A stretch of 54,136 nucleotides of DNA from Dehalococcoidia bacterium (GCA_003597995.1 QZJY01000007.1:1-54136); one strand, 5' to 3'; shown: positions 1 through 10,579, counted from the first letter of the stretch. Notes: generated from the sequence alone by a model not told the origin. Program-made: numbers and translations.

Positions 1-2407
1 ACGGAGTGCCAGAGGCATTCTGTACCTGAATGCTCATCATGGCAGAAACATTGCCAGCCATTCCTCCCTGGGCACCGGTGGTGAAGACAATCTTGTTGGT
101 AGGGAGTGTAGTCGTCGTTGTCGGCGGTGTAGTCGTCGTTGCCGGCGGCGTAGTCGTCGTTGTCGGCGGCGTAGTCGTCGTTGTCGGCGGCGTAGTCGTC
201 GTTGTCGGCGGCGTAGTCGTCGTTGTCGGCGGCGTAGTCGTCGTTGTCGGCGGCGCAGTGATCACAGGCTGATAAATAATCAGATTGGAGCCGACGTAGG
301 TTATGTTATAGTTGCCGCCTGCGCTCACGGTGTCCAGCAAAATCGGGTAATAACCCACCGCTTCACCGGCCACGCGGGTCAAGCTTCCACTAAAAATTGC
401 TGAAGTGTCGCCGGTGCCATAGGACCCGGAGATGACATAGGTCAGCGCCGGATCGGCAGCGCCAACCACTTTAACTTGGGGATTAGCCGTTACCGTGATA
501 GGTCTTTTCGTGATGACACCGGTGGCAATGGTATTGTAGGTCACGGCGTAGTTGGCTCCGCCGTTGCCATCGTTCACTGCGGCCGGCGTCACCGTCATCA
601 CGTGAGTCGTGCCCACGTTCCCGTTGTCGTATGTCTCTACCCAGCTCGGCGCCGTATCACCCGGTACCAGTGTCCCGGCTGTGATCGTGGGGATTCCCGG
701 CGAGGTTACGTTTGTCCCGTTATAGACCTTGCTCGAGGCCCCTGCGGTTACCGTGATAGGTCTGGGGTTCACGTTGTGGGTGTATGGGGCAGAAGTGCCG
801 GCGCCATTATTGAGGTCTCCGGCATAGACTGCGGTGATGGAATGACCGCCTCCGACTACCCACAGCGCGCTGGTAGTGTAGGCCGCCTGGAAGGAACCAT
901 TGAGGAGAACCGGCAAGCCCAGAGGTGTAGCCCCATCCATAAATTGCACCGGGCCGGTGGGCGTGGTACCGGTAACAGTGGCGGTGAATGTCACTGAATT
1001 ACCGTAGATGGAAGGGTTAGTCCCTGAAGTTAACGTTACTACGACGGATGCAGCAGCGGGGGCCGGCGCAGCACCATTAACGCTACCGATGGCGCCGTTC
1101 AGATTAACCGCGGAGGCTGCCAGCGCTCTGCCGTTCAGCGTCCCCCCGCCATCCATTACAATGGCATAGGCGCTCAGTATGGTCCCCTCGAAAACAGAAG
1201 TCGTCCCGAGGGTCGCGCCGGGGCTGCCGGCGACCACCCAGAAGACGTTCGATGCCAGCGCGCCGCCGCTCAGATGAACAGTGCGGCCGCTGCTTACGAC
1301 CAGACCTCCCGCTCCCTGTACCTGGAAGATAAAGACATCGGAGGCGGTGCCGGTGAGATATATATCAGTGGTGATATTAACCGCGGTGCTCCAGCGATAG
1401 ACACCCGGAGTGAATGTCAGCCCGCCGATATTTCCGGCGCCCAGTTCGGTGGCATCGGCCGCCAGTCCGTTAAGGGTGGTGTAGGCGGTCAGTTTGTCGT
1501 TGGTAGCCGTGTTCATGTTGGTTGGGGTAGGCTCCGTCATGGCGGCCGCATAAATTTTCCCACCGCCCACTACATCGGGTGATGTCGCGAATACACCCGA
1601 GGCATCCAACGTAGGGCCGGTAAAACCAGTAATGGAAGACAGGCCGTTTGGATAAATTCCCACATTCCCGGAAACCACAGTGTGATTAGCGTTGGTGATG
1701 GCTGTTTGTGCCAGAACCGCGAAATTGCCGGCCAACCCCAGGCTGACCGGGGACGCAGGAGCAGTGCTTACTACCGGTGTATATGTTATCGTAATCTGCA
1801 TGTAGTCAACGGTCGCTGTCTGGGCGGCAACGCTACCGATGGCGGATAGAACTACACCGAAACCGGCATTATTGATATCATCATACGTCCATGTGGTTCC
1901 CCACGTGTTGCCTGAACCACCAAAGGTGGCTACGCCAAGAGAGGTCGGCCAAGCCGCACCTGCTGAGAGGTCAGTGCCTACAATCACACCAGCTTTAAGC
2001 AATTGTACTGTATCATCACTTATGGTGGCCCCACTAGAAAGACGGTTAATAGCAACCGTTATTCCGTTAATAGCCGCCCCCGCCGGAATGGCGAAGCCGT
2101 AATTTGTCCCCTTAAGATAATGAGTAACTGCACCTATTCCGATAGACGCGGATACTGCATAAGGGGGGCCGGGGGTAGTAATATTACCCTCAGTGGCGGT
2201 CCATCCCACTGTGCCAACAGTGGCATCATCAGTGCCTGTTCCGGCGTTTGTTGCCGCCGTCGAAATAGGAGCCGCCAGGGCTGGCGAGGTGTTGGCAAAG
2301 AGCGTTACCAACGCCAATACAATTGCCAAAAACGCTCCCAGGAACTTCCTGCTTTTCGCTAGTTTCCCCCGGGCATTTTTCCGGGCCGAGATTAGTATGC
2401 TTTTCAT
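1..2407 (-). CDS. Secreted surface protein with ice-binding-like (DUF3494) domain, C-terminus cut by window edge
   Basis: The frame stays open from ATG 2407 to base 1 (about 802 codons), so the C-terminus lies outside the window. A GGAGG ribosome site precedes the ATG. Residues 1-46 form a signal peptide (basic start, hydrophobic core AIVLALVTLFA, then SPALA). Around residues 215-430 is a DUF3494 ice-binding-like adhesin domain, recognised from LGLAGNFAVLAQTAITN near its start and NGRALAASAVNLNGA near its end. Bacterial Ig-like and MBG-like repeats follow (two copies of RPITVTA), then a TPPTTTT linker, then the start of another domain (KIVFTTGAQGG). I infer an exported, probably cell-surface protein; DUF3494 proteins are often adhesins rather than true antifreeze proteins, and the ligand cannot be told. 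Translation was done by eye and may hide a local error. Confidence 0.82.
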   Translation of the reverse strand, partial: MKSILISARKNARGKLAKSRKFLGAFLAIVLALVTLFANTSPALAAPISTAATNAGTGTDDATVGTVGWTATEGNITTPGPPYAVSASIGIGAVTHYLKGTNYGFAIPAGAAINGITVAINRLSSGATISDDTVQLLKAGVIVGTDLSAGAAWPTSLGVATFGGSGNTWGTTWTYDDINNAGFGVVLSAIGSVAAQTATVDYMQITITYTPVVSTAPASPVSLGLAGNFAVLAQTAITNANHTVVSGNVGIYPNGLSSITGFTGPTLDASGVFATSPDVVGGGKIYAAAMTEPTPTNMNTATNDKLTAYTTLNGLAADATELGAGNIGGLTFTPGVYRWSTAVNITTDIYLTGTASDVFIFQVQGAGGLVVSSGRTVHLSGGALASNVFWVVAGSPGATLGTTSVFEGTILSAYAIVMDGGGTLNGRALAASAVNLNGAIGSVNGAAPAPAAASVVVTLTSGTNPSIYGNSVTFTATVTGTTPTGPVQFMDGATPLGLPVLLNGSFQAAYTTSALWVVGGGHSITAVYAGDLNNGAGTSAPYTHNVNPRPITVTAGASSKVYNGTNVTSPGIPTITAGTLVPGDTAPSWVETYDNGNVGTTHVMTVTPAAVNDGNGGANYAVTYNTIATGVITKRPITVTANPQVKVVGAADPALTYVISGSYGTGDTSAIFSGSLTRVAGEAVGYYPILLDTVSAGGNYNITYVGSNLIIYQPVITAPPTTTTTPPTTTTTPPTTTTTPPTTTTTPPTTTTTPPATTTTPPTTTTTLPTNKIVFTTGAQGGMAGNVSAMMSIQVQNASGTP
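108..254. repeat. Seven tandem 21-bp units coding for a Thr-Pro linker
   Basis: Seven nearly identical 21-bp units beginning GTAGTCGTCG start at 108, 129, 150, 171, 192, 213 and 234. Read on the minus strand in the frame of the surface protein they give TPPTTTT repeats, a typical extended and possibly glycosylated linker. The unit number is likely to vary between strains by slippage. Confidence 0.9.
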
Positions 2408-2686
2408 CTGTGACCTCCCTATTACTACTTACCGTTACAACCATATGCCAAAACAGAAAAGGTTAGATGTCCTCGCCTTCTCTTGCAAACGAGCACCCAC
2501 CTATCCATGTTCGAAAATAGCGGCAGCTTTATACTGCTCATTGCACCCAAACTTATGAATTCATCCTCCAAGTTACTTCATTCTACAATTAAATATATTA
2601 AGAATCCACAAAAATAAGCCCAAAATAGTTACAAATCTATTACATTTAAGGGATTCAATTACGAATAACTACCTTCACATAATCTT

Positions 2687-2716
2687 CATATACTTATATT
2701 TTATCATTCTTGTCAA
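2687..2716 (-). promoter_or_regulatory. Candidate sigma-70 promoter of the surface-protein gene
   Basis: On the minus strand TTGACA (2716-2711) is followed after 18 bases by TATATG (2692-2687) in an AT-rich gap. It would give a leader of about 270 bases before the ATG at 2407. I saw no known riboswitch in that leader. The rest of the 2408-2786 gap holds no gene that I can support. Confidence 0.45.
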
Positions 2717-2786
2717 TAGGCTCTTAGGGGGATATCCATCCCGCAAGATTAGTCAAAAAGGTCCGTTTTTTACTGTGGCAGCCTCC

Positions 2787-3278
2787 TTACAGCTTGGCAA
2801 AGTTGGGTTTGAGCATTTTATACGTTTCTTCGATAGCCTCGTTGATGACCTTGGTGTCGGCCAGAAGGGGCATGAAGTTGGTATCGCCGTTCCAGCGCGG
2901 CACGATATGGGTGTGGATATGCTGGTCCACGCCCGCCCCGGCCACCCGTCCCAGGTTGAGGCCGACATTGAAGCCGTCGCAGTGGAAGGTCTCGCGCAGG
3001 ATGGAGACACAGCGAGAAACTATCAGGAAATGCTCGTCGCGCTCCACGTCGGTCAGGCCGTCGAGGGCATTACAGTGTCTCTCGGGCGCTACCATAAGGT
3101 GCCCGGCGTTATAGGGATAGCGGTTCATCATGACGTAGTTATATTTACCGTGGTACAGGATGAGGTTCTTTTCGTCGTCCTTGCGCGCCGGGTGGTCGCA
3201 CAGGATGCAGCCTTCTTCCTTGTGCCCGGCGGCCTGCTTGATATATTCCATGCGCCAGGGAGCCCACATGTACTCCAT
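2787..3278 (-). CDS. HIT-family nucleotide hydrolase or phosphorylase
   Basis: This 163-residue protein has the histidine triad HIHTH at residues 120-124, the nucleotide-binding and catalytic motif of the HIT superfamily. The N-terminus MEYMWAPWRMEYI and a CILC pair at 24-27 (likely zinc ligands) are typical of bacterial Ap4A phosphorylase/hydrolase-like HIT proteins. It probably cleaves diadenosine polyphosphates or related nucleotide conjugates in the cytoplasm. The exact substrate cannot be read from sequence. Start at ATG 3278 is supported by a GAGGAGG site just upstream. It appears monocistronic, and the surface-protein gene downstream has its own candidate promoter. Confidence 0.88.
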   Translation of the reverse strand: MEYMWAPWRMEYIKQAAGHKEEGCILCDHPARKDDEKNLILYHGKYNYVMMNRYPYNAGHLMVAPERHCNALDGLTDVERDEHFLIVSRCVSILRETFHCDGFNVGLNLGRVAGAGVDQHIHTHIVPRWNGDTNFMPLLADTKVINEAIEETYKMLKPNFAKL

Positions 3279-3397
3279 ACTGCCCTCCTCAACTCCGAGC
3301 CATTTTAGGATGAGAGCAAGGATATGTCAAAGGAGCTTCAAAAGTATAAGCTGACAAGCCGCTGCGATTGCCGCGTCGCGAGGGAATCAGAAACCTT

Positions 3398-3502
3398 CTC
3401 CCCTTGGAAAGGGGAGATAAGAGAGGGATTCAAAAGGCAATTTGATAGGCTCCAGCCGATAAGAATCTCCCTTAATCCCTCTTTTCCAAAGAGGGAAATT
3501 AC
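3398..3502. repeat. Dispersed stem-loop repeat (CCCCTTGGAAAGGGG type)
   Basis: Two short hairpins, one around CTCCCCTTGGAAAGGGGAG at 3399-3417 and a second, inverted-like one at 3474-3500 (CCCTCTTTTCCAAAGAGGG), flank about 60 bases. Related copies occur near 11.2, 12.1, 16.5, 19.2, 26.6, 31.9, 45.8 and 53.9 kb, always between genes or at gene ends. This is the main content of the 3279-3608 gap. Confidence 0.75.
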
Positions 3503-3608
3503 CTGCCCACCAGATCTTCGATCTGTCGAGGCGGACTCTCACAACGACAGCCGCATACCATGACAAAGGCATCGTTCTCCGACTATAATTGACGCGAGGA
3601 GAACCGCT

Positions 3609-5420
3609 TTGAACTATCCCGACCGCCTGCTCTACCAGGTCACCAGGCCCGCCCGCTACACCGGCGGCGAGTTGAACATTATCCGCAAGGACTGGGGCAA
3701 AACGCCCCTTAAATTTGCGCTGAGCTACCCCGACACTTACGAGATAGGCATGTCCAACATGGCCGTCGGCATACTCTACGAGCAGATAAACGCCCGCAGC
3801 GACTCCCTGGCCGAGCGCGTTTTCGCCCCATGGACGGACATGATGCGGGTGCTGAAAGAGAATCAAATGCCGCTGGTCAGCCTGGAGAGCGGGCATTCGC
3901 TGGCGGAGTTCGACGTGGTGGGCTTTTCGCTGGGATATGAGTTCACCTTCACCAACATCCTCGCCATGCTCGACCTGGCATCGATTCCGGTCTGGTCGCA
4001 TGAACGAAACGACTCGCACCCGCTGGTCATCGCCGGAGGCAGCGCCGCACTCAACCCGGAGCCCATGGCCGACTTCATAGACCTGTTCGTCATCGGCGAA
4101 GCGGAGGAACTGTTGCCCGCGCTTGTCGACCTTCTCATGCAACATAAGAGAAAAGACGGCAAACTGGACAAGCAGAAACTCCTCAAGGCGGCGGCCAAAC
4201 TGCCCGGCGTCTATGTTCCCAGTCTGTACGAGGTCGGCTATGTCGACGGCAAGTACCAGACCCTGACTCCGCTTGTCCCCGAGGCTCCGGCGAGAATCAG
4301 GCGTCAAATAGTCTCGAAGCTCCCGCCCCCTCCCGTCAAGCCCGTCGTGCCCTACATCGAGGTGGTGCACGACCGCGGCGCGGTGGAGATAGCGCGGGGC
4401 TGTTCGCACGGCTGCCGCTTCTGCCAGGCCGGCGTCATCTACCGCCCGGTGCGCGAGAGGCCTAAAGATGAGATTGTGAAGGCCATCGGCGAGATTATCG
4501 AGAACTGCGGCTACGATGAAATGTCGCTGGTATCGCTTTCCACCGGAGACTATTCTCAGATAGACGACCTGGTATCTGACATAACGCGGGCTTACAGCAG
4601 CCAGATAGCCCTGTCGCTGCCCAGTCTGCACCTAGACGCCCACTCGGTGAAGCTGGTGGACTCGCTGCCCGGCCGGCGCAAGAGCGGCCTCACCTTCGCC
4701 CCTGAGGCGGGTTCTGCCAGACTTCAGCGCGTCATCAACAAGCACATCCCGGAAGAGGAAGTGCTGGCCACCGCCGCCATGGCCTTCGAGCGCGGCTGGA
4801 CCACGCTCAAGCTGTACTTCATGCTGGGGCTGCCCACCGAGACCGACGCCGACATCGAGGGTATCATCGACCTCGTTATCAAGGTCAAGGCGCAGGGGAG
4901 CAAAGCGCCGGGAAGAACCCCTCAAATACGGCTGACGCTGTCCACCTTCGTGCCCAAGCCGCACACTCCCTTCCAGTGGGCGGCGCAGGAGAGCGAGGAA
5001 AACCTTTTACGCCGTCATGAGATTCTGAAGCGCACGCTGGGCAAGCGCGGCGTCAAGCTCTCCTGGCAGGATACGCGGGTGAGCCTGCTGGAAGCGGTCA
5101 TCTCGCGCGGGGACAGAAAAATCGGGCGGGTAATCCACCGTGCCTGGCAGATGGGGGCAGTATTCGACGGCTGGAGCGAGTGCTTCAACTTCGAGATATG
5201 GCAGAAGGCCATGCAGGAGGAAGGCATAGACCCGGATTTCTACGCCCGCCGCGAAAGGCCGCTAGACGAGCCGCTGCCCTGGGCGCACATAGACACGGGC
5301 GTGTCAGACGAGTTTTTGAAAAGGGAGTACAAGGCTGCCGTGGCCGGCGAGCTTACCCCAGACTGCCGTACCGAAGGCTGCAACCTCTGCGGGCTGGAGG
5401 GGCTGGGGGTGGGGTGCTGA
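3609..5420 (+). CDS. Radical SAM protein, TIGR03960-like, with N-terminal B12-binding-like region
   Basis: The 603-residue protein carries the radical SAM cluster motif C265-x3-C269-x2-C272 (ARGCSHGCRFCQAG). The N-terminal 200 residues (SYPDTYEIGMSNMAVGILYEQIN, then VIAGGSAALNPEPMADFIDLFVIGEAEE) match the cobalamin-binding-like half of the TIGR03960 family. Members of this family often neighbour or fuse to DUF2344 and may be linked to tRNA or cobalamin-dependent methyl chemistry, but the reaction is not established and no DUF2344 gene is visible here. The start is TTG 3609 behind GAGGAG at 3596-3601. The C-terminus ends in a small cysteine cluster (CRTEGCNLCG) that may bind an additional metal. 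Confidence 0.88.
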   Translation: MNYPDRLLYQVTRPARYTGGELNIIRKDWGKTPLKFALSYPDTYEIGMSNMAVGILYEQINARSDSLAERVFAPWTDMMRVLKENQMPLVSLESGHSLAEFDVVGFSLGYEFTFTNILAMLDLASIPVWSHERNDSHPLVIAGGSAALNPEPMADFIDLFVIGEAEELLPALVDLLMQHKRKDGKLDKQKLLKAAAKLPGVYVPSLYEVGYVDGKYQTLTPLVPEAPARIRRQIVSKLPPPPVKPVVPYIEVVHDRGAVEIARGCSHGCRFCQAGVIYRPVRERPKDEIVKAIGEIIENCGYDEMSLVSLSTGDYSQIDDLVSDITRAYSSQIALSLPSLHLDAHSVKLVDSLPGRRKSGLTFAPEAGSARLQRVINKHIPEEEVLATAAMAFERGWTTLKLYFMLGLPTETDADIEGIIDLVIKVKAQGSKAPGRTPQIRLTLSTFVPKPHTPFQWAAQESEENLLRRHEILKRTLGKRGVKLSWQDTRVSLLEAVISRGDRKIGRVIHRAWQMGAVFDGWSECFNFEIWQKAMQEEGIDPDFYARRERPLDEPLPWAHIDTGVSDEFLKREYKAAVAGELTPDCRTEGCNLCGLEGLGVGC

Positions 5421-5474
5421 GGGGTGGGTAAATTGTGGGGCTGGTCTGAGTCCGTCCCAAAATAGAATTTGACG

Positions 5475-6029
5475 ATGTTTAATCCAGATATTCACCACCG
5501 CCATTCTCTTCGTTTGCAGGGATACGATTATTCGCAAAGCGGAGCGTATTTTATAACCGTCTGCACCTATAACCGGCAATGTTTGTTTGGCGATATTGTA
5601 AACAGGGAAATACGGTTGAATGAATTCGGAAAGGTCATTGCAGGTGAGTGGCTGAAATCGTCAAAAATGCGGAAAGAGTTAATCATGGATGAATACGTCG
5701 TAATGCCGAACCATTTCCACGGGATTGTGTTTATCAACCGGGACAATAACCTTGGTAGAGGCGTATGGCCATACGCCCCTACATTGCACGGAACATCGCC
5801 ATATTCCATAGGCGCTTTTGTCCAGGGTTTCAAATCGACTATTACGCGTCAGATCAACGAATTGCGGCACGCTCCGAGTTCACCTGTCTGGCAACGGAAT
5901 TATTACGAACACGTTATCCGGGATGATGACGATCTGAACCGCATCCGCGAGTACATCGAAAACAATCCTGCCCGATGGGATGAGGATGAGGAAAATCCTT
6001 CGCGCGCAAAACCGTTGAGGCAGGTCTAA
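5475..6029 (+). CDS. REP-associated tyrosine transposase (RAYT, Y1 family), copy 1
   Basis: A 184-residue Y1 transposase-like protein with the HUH motif MPNHFH (H80, H82) and the catalytic region NYYEHVIR (Y143/Y144). RAYTs are single-copy domesticated relatives of IS200/IS605 transposases that process REP palindromes. Between the HUH motif and the helical half, about residues 94-103 (GRGVWPYAPT) are encoded by a 28-bp palindrome of the dispersed REP type found in this window. The second RAYT at 19721-20281 has the same arrangement. A TTG lies 6 bases upstream, but ATG 5475 gives the usual family N-terminus. No transposon ends or target duplications are evident. Confidence 0.87.
   Translation: MFNPDIHHRHSLRLQGYDYSQSGAYFITVCTYNRQCLFGDIVNREIRLNEFGKVIAGEWLKSSKMRKELIMDEYVVMPNHFHGIVFINRDNNLGRGVWPYAPTLHGTSPYSIGAFVQGFKSTITRQINELRHAPSSPVWQRNYYEHVIRDDDDLNRIREYIENNPARWDEDEENPSRAKPLRQV
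5755..5782. repeat. 28-bp REP-type palindrome inside RAYT copy 1
   Basis: Two 14-base arms abut with no loop. The right arm is CCATACGCCCCTAC and the left arm is its complement except for one A in place of G. It shares the outer GTAGGGGC / GCCCCTAC ends with the intergenic palindromes at 13809, 19983, 20309, 31722 and 36015. Confidence 0.9.
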
Positions 6030-6061
6030 GTCCCGCCCCTGCCTAAATGACAAAATAAATA

Positions 6062-6081
6062 GGGGGAGCTTGCGCTCCCCC
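6062..6081. terminator. Hairpin between converging RAYT and DUF2283 genes
   Basis: GGGGGAGC (6062-6069), loop TTGC, GCTCCCCC (6074-6081). On the minus strand it is followed by TATTTATTTT, so it most plausibly ends the DUF4258-DUF2283 transcript. It may act in both directions. Confidence 0.6.
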
Positions 6082-6106
6082 CTCTTAAATAGCTTTCTAA
6101 CAATGA

Positions 6107-6346
6107 CTAAGCAAAGACTTTAATGTCTCGCCCCTCAAGCAGCCGAGTTAATTCAGCCGCCTTTGGCAGGTCTTCAACGGCCACGCCCCCGCTCACGCCC
6201 AATAACTCTACTCCCACCGGCGTGCCATCAGAAGCGTAGTCAACGTACCTCATGTCATCTAATTTTTTGGTTTCAGCGCATTTTTTGGTGCTCAGGGTGA
6301 TATAGATGGCGTCAACCTTTTTATCGTACTTTAATTGCATTGGCAT
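6107..6346 (-). CDS. DUF2283 family protein
   Basis: A 79-residue protein with the DUF2283 pattern: LKYDKKVDAIYITLS near the start, DYASDGTPVGVELLGVS in the middle. It lies 14 bases downstream of a DUF4258 gene on the same strand. This pairing is common in bacteria and archaea and resembles a toxin-antitoxin unit, with DUF4258 as an RNase-like fold. That role is an inference, and neither protein shows a catalytic motif that I can name. Confidence 0.8.
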   Translation of the reverse strand: MPMQLKYDKKVDAIYITLSTKKCAETKKLDDMRYVDYASDGTPVGVELLGVSGGVAVEDLPKAAELTRLLEGRDIKVFA

Positions 6347-6360
6347 CTTTACCCCCTTTC

Positions 6361-6573
6361 CTAATCCAGCCAGAGAGCAGTAACCAGATCATTATTCTCA
6401 GGATTAACCACTATCTGTAATCGCCTGCCATTCGGGTGGTTTGCTATATAAAGAGTATACCCTTCTTTAGGCGTAAAAGCGATATTATGATGGTCGAAAC
6501 AATACTGAACGTCTTCCTCGGTGATACCTCGCTGCTTCATGCGAAGACTAGCGTGTTCAGAAATATTGAACAT
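6361..6573 (-). CDS. DUF4258 family protein
   Basis: A 70-residue protein matching DUF4258: SEHASLRMKQRGITEEDV at the N-terminus and a C-terminal beta segment RRLQIVVNPENNDLVTALW. The H-x(3)-RMxxRxI element is shared with RelE/BrnT-like small folds. It is the first gene of a two-gene unit with DUF2283 and may be the effector partner. No experimental function is known to me. Confidence 0.8.
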   Translation of the reverse strand: MFNISEHASLRMKQRGITEEDVQYCFDHHNIAFTPKEGYTLYIANHPNGRRLQIVVNPENNDLVTALWLD

Positions 6574-6625
6574 TCAAGTTATCTCTGAATCACGCCAGAC
6601 TCTAATTCCATAACGTTTCTGTCTT

Positions 6626-9112
<2,487 letters not shown>

Positions 9113-9131
9113 AAGCTAAATCCATCCCCTC

Positions 9132-9947
9132 TTACTGCTGGTCATCGCCTTCCGCCTCGCCCTCGTCTATTCCCTCAGGCTCGGCCTCGTCCTCTTCGGC
9201 GAGCAGGCCGAAACCGGGTTCTTCGGAGACGCCTTCATCATTCTCGGCGTGGCGGTGGGCCAGTTTATCCCCGCCGAGCGCGCGCATGCTCTCCACGCCC
9301 CTGGAGGGGAAGGAAAGCTGCCCTGCCTGGCTGGGGTGCTGGTATATCTCGCGGATGATGACGGCCAGGGATTCTTCCGACGAACTGGTGACGCTGGCAG
9401 CATATTTGTTTCCACCGGCCATCAGGCGTACCAGGCGCTGGCCGTGGCGGGGTTCCACCACTCCCAGAAGTTCGCCCGCCTCGTTTTTGACGCTCAGAGT
9501 GGCGGCGGCGGCTTCCAACTCCACTTTATCGCCGGCCACCATCCTGGCCAGCACTTCCTTAGGACCGAGCTGCTGCAACCGCACCACGCCGGCCTTGCCC
9601 GTTTCCTCGATAAAATAATTGGGTTCCAGTTTGGTGGCGCCGTCCCCCTTGGCGTTCTCCTCATCGCCGTCGAGGTGCGCCAGGCGGCGCAGATTCTTGT
9701 CGGCAATGGAGTTATAGGGGTCGAGTTCCTTGGCGCGGGTATAGGCCGTGCGGGCTTCGTCATACTCGCCAAGCTCGATATGGGCGCGGCCCAGCCTGTT
9801 GAGCGTATCGACATCGTTTGGGAAGTTCCCCAGGATGCCCTTGTTGGCTTCCACGGCCTCGCGCCAGCGGCCTTCCAGCGCCAGCGCTATCGCCTGCTTG
9901 GAAGATTGGCGGATAAGGCGGGCCTGTTCTTCTTTATCGCGTACCAT
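9132..9947 (-). CDS. TPR-repeat protein upstream of gyrA
   Basis: In this 271-residue protein residues 15-95 form two or three tetratricopeptide helices (ALEGRWREAVEANKGILGNFPNDVDTLNRLGRAHIELGEYDEARTAY region). The middle holds a small beta-rich segment with LSVKNEAGELLGVVEPRHGQRLVRLMAGGNKYAA. The C-terminal 40 residues are strongly acidic (LLAEEDEAEPEGIDEGEAEG). It has no signal peptide, so it is probably cytoplasmic. Its place directly ahead of gyrA suggests cotranscription, but no role in gyrase function is shown by the sequence. Confidence 0.75.
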   Translation of the reverse strand: MVRDKEEQARLIRQSSKQAIALALEGRWREAVEANKGILGNFPNDVDTLNRLGRAHIELGEYDEARTAYTRAKELDPYNSIADKNLRRLAHLDGDEENAKGDGATKLEPNYFIEETGKAGVVRLQQLGPKEVLARMVAGDKVELEAAAATLSVKNEAGELLGVVEPRHGQRLVRLMAGGNKYAASVTSSSEESLAVIIREIYQHPSQAGQLSFPSRGVESMRALGGDKLAHRHAENDEGVSEEPGFGLLAEEDEAEPEGIDEGEAEGDDQQ

Positions 9948-9985
9948 TCTCTCGCACCAAACCAGAATTTCCGTGCTAATCCAAT

Positions 9986-10015
9986 ATTTTACCTTAGAAA
10001 CAGGACATAAAACAA
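9986..10015 (-). promoter_or_regulatory. Candidate promoter of the TPR-gyrA operon
   Basis: On the minus strand TTGTTT (10015-10010), an 18-base spacer and TAAAAT (9991-9986) lie about 40 bases upstream of the TPR start. The rest of 9948-10214 holds a 65-codon open frame with no recognisable domain, which I do not call. Confidence 0.45.
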
Positions 10016-10214
10016 GCCGAAGAAGTACTGCCGGTCGTCCTCCATCGTCATCACAAGTGTCCGCCGAGCGGACTGAGGGACTAAGAAGTCGGTAATGCCT
10101 TGAGTCATATCAGCGGATACAAGCAGAAAACCAGTAACTATCCGAACCGGTTGCGGCAGCGGCAAAGAAAGTAGAAAATCCGTCATGAGAACTACCGCTT
10201 GGTGAGAGGCGCAA

Positions 10215-10391
10215 TCAATCGCTGAGCATTTTTATGATATGTTTGGCCAGGCTTTCAGCGATCTCAGTATGGCGTGGAATCGGCTGAGATACTTTGGTTG
10301 TCGTGTTCTGATACCAGTCGTGCTTACCACCATGACGAAGCAGTATGCATCCCATACTCAGGATTTGCTTGATAAGCGTTGCCCGCTTCAC
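10215..10391 (-). CDS. hicA: HicA-family toxin (mRNA interferase)
   Basis: Translating from GTG 10391 gives 58 residues, MKRATLIKQILSMGCILLRH then GGKHDWYQN and PIPRHTEIAESLAKHIIKML. This is the HicA double-stranded-RNA-binding-like fold, with the catalytic histidine in the GGKH element (H24). HicA cleaves mRNA in a ribosome-independent way and is neutralised by HicB. The start overlaps the stop of hicB by four bases (GTGA at 10388-10391), so translation is coupled. The order is antitoxin first, the reverse of the classic hicAB order. The GTG start and small size make the gene easy to miss. Confidence 0.8.
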   Translation of the reverse strand: MKRATLIKQILSMGCILLRHGGKHDWYQNTTTKVSQPIPRHTEIAESLAKHIIKMLSD

Positions 10392-10579
10392 TTGAGGGCT
10401 AATTCCCCGATTTTCCGAATGTGGGGAATCTTTCCGGTATTAATTTCTGCGTAGATGTCTCTGAGATTTTCTTCCAATTCTTCGAGGGACATACCCTGAC
10501 TCTTGTAATCCGGATATGCCTCCAGCCAGCCGACCCATGCATCGCCTTCCTGGTAATATACGTATTTTATCTTTTCCAT
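10388..10579 (-). CDS. hicB: HicB-family antitoxin (short form)
   Basis: A 63-residue protein with the HicB core: YYQEGDAWVGWLEAYPDYKSQG (the strand-rich part that contacts HicA) and SLEELEENLRDIYAEINTG. The C-terminus IRKIGELALK is short, and there is no separate helix-turn-helix or ribbon-helix-helix domain, so DNA binding may be weak or supplied otherwise. It forms a pair with the downstream overlapping hicA. Confidence 0.82.
   Translation of the reverse strand: MEKIKYVYYQEGDAWVGWLEAYPDYKSQGMSLEELEENLRDIYAEINTGKIPHIRKIGELALK

Noticed and set aside
108-254. CRISPR array
   Set aside because: The seven 21-bp units are contiguous with no spacers and encode a protein linker.
30-272. Plus-strand frame of Val/Gly repeats
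   Set aside because: It is the complement of the Thr-Pro linker of the minus-strand surface protein; low-complexity shadow.
3387-4631. 414-codon minus-strand frame opposite the radical SAM gene
   Set aside because: Antisense shadow; it runs through a dispersed repeat and has no recognisable domain.
9989-10186. Possible 65-residue minus-strand protein upstream of the TPR gene
   Set aside because: No ribosome site or domain, and its end runs into the candidate promoter; too weak to call.
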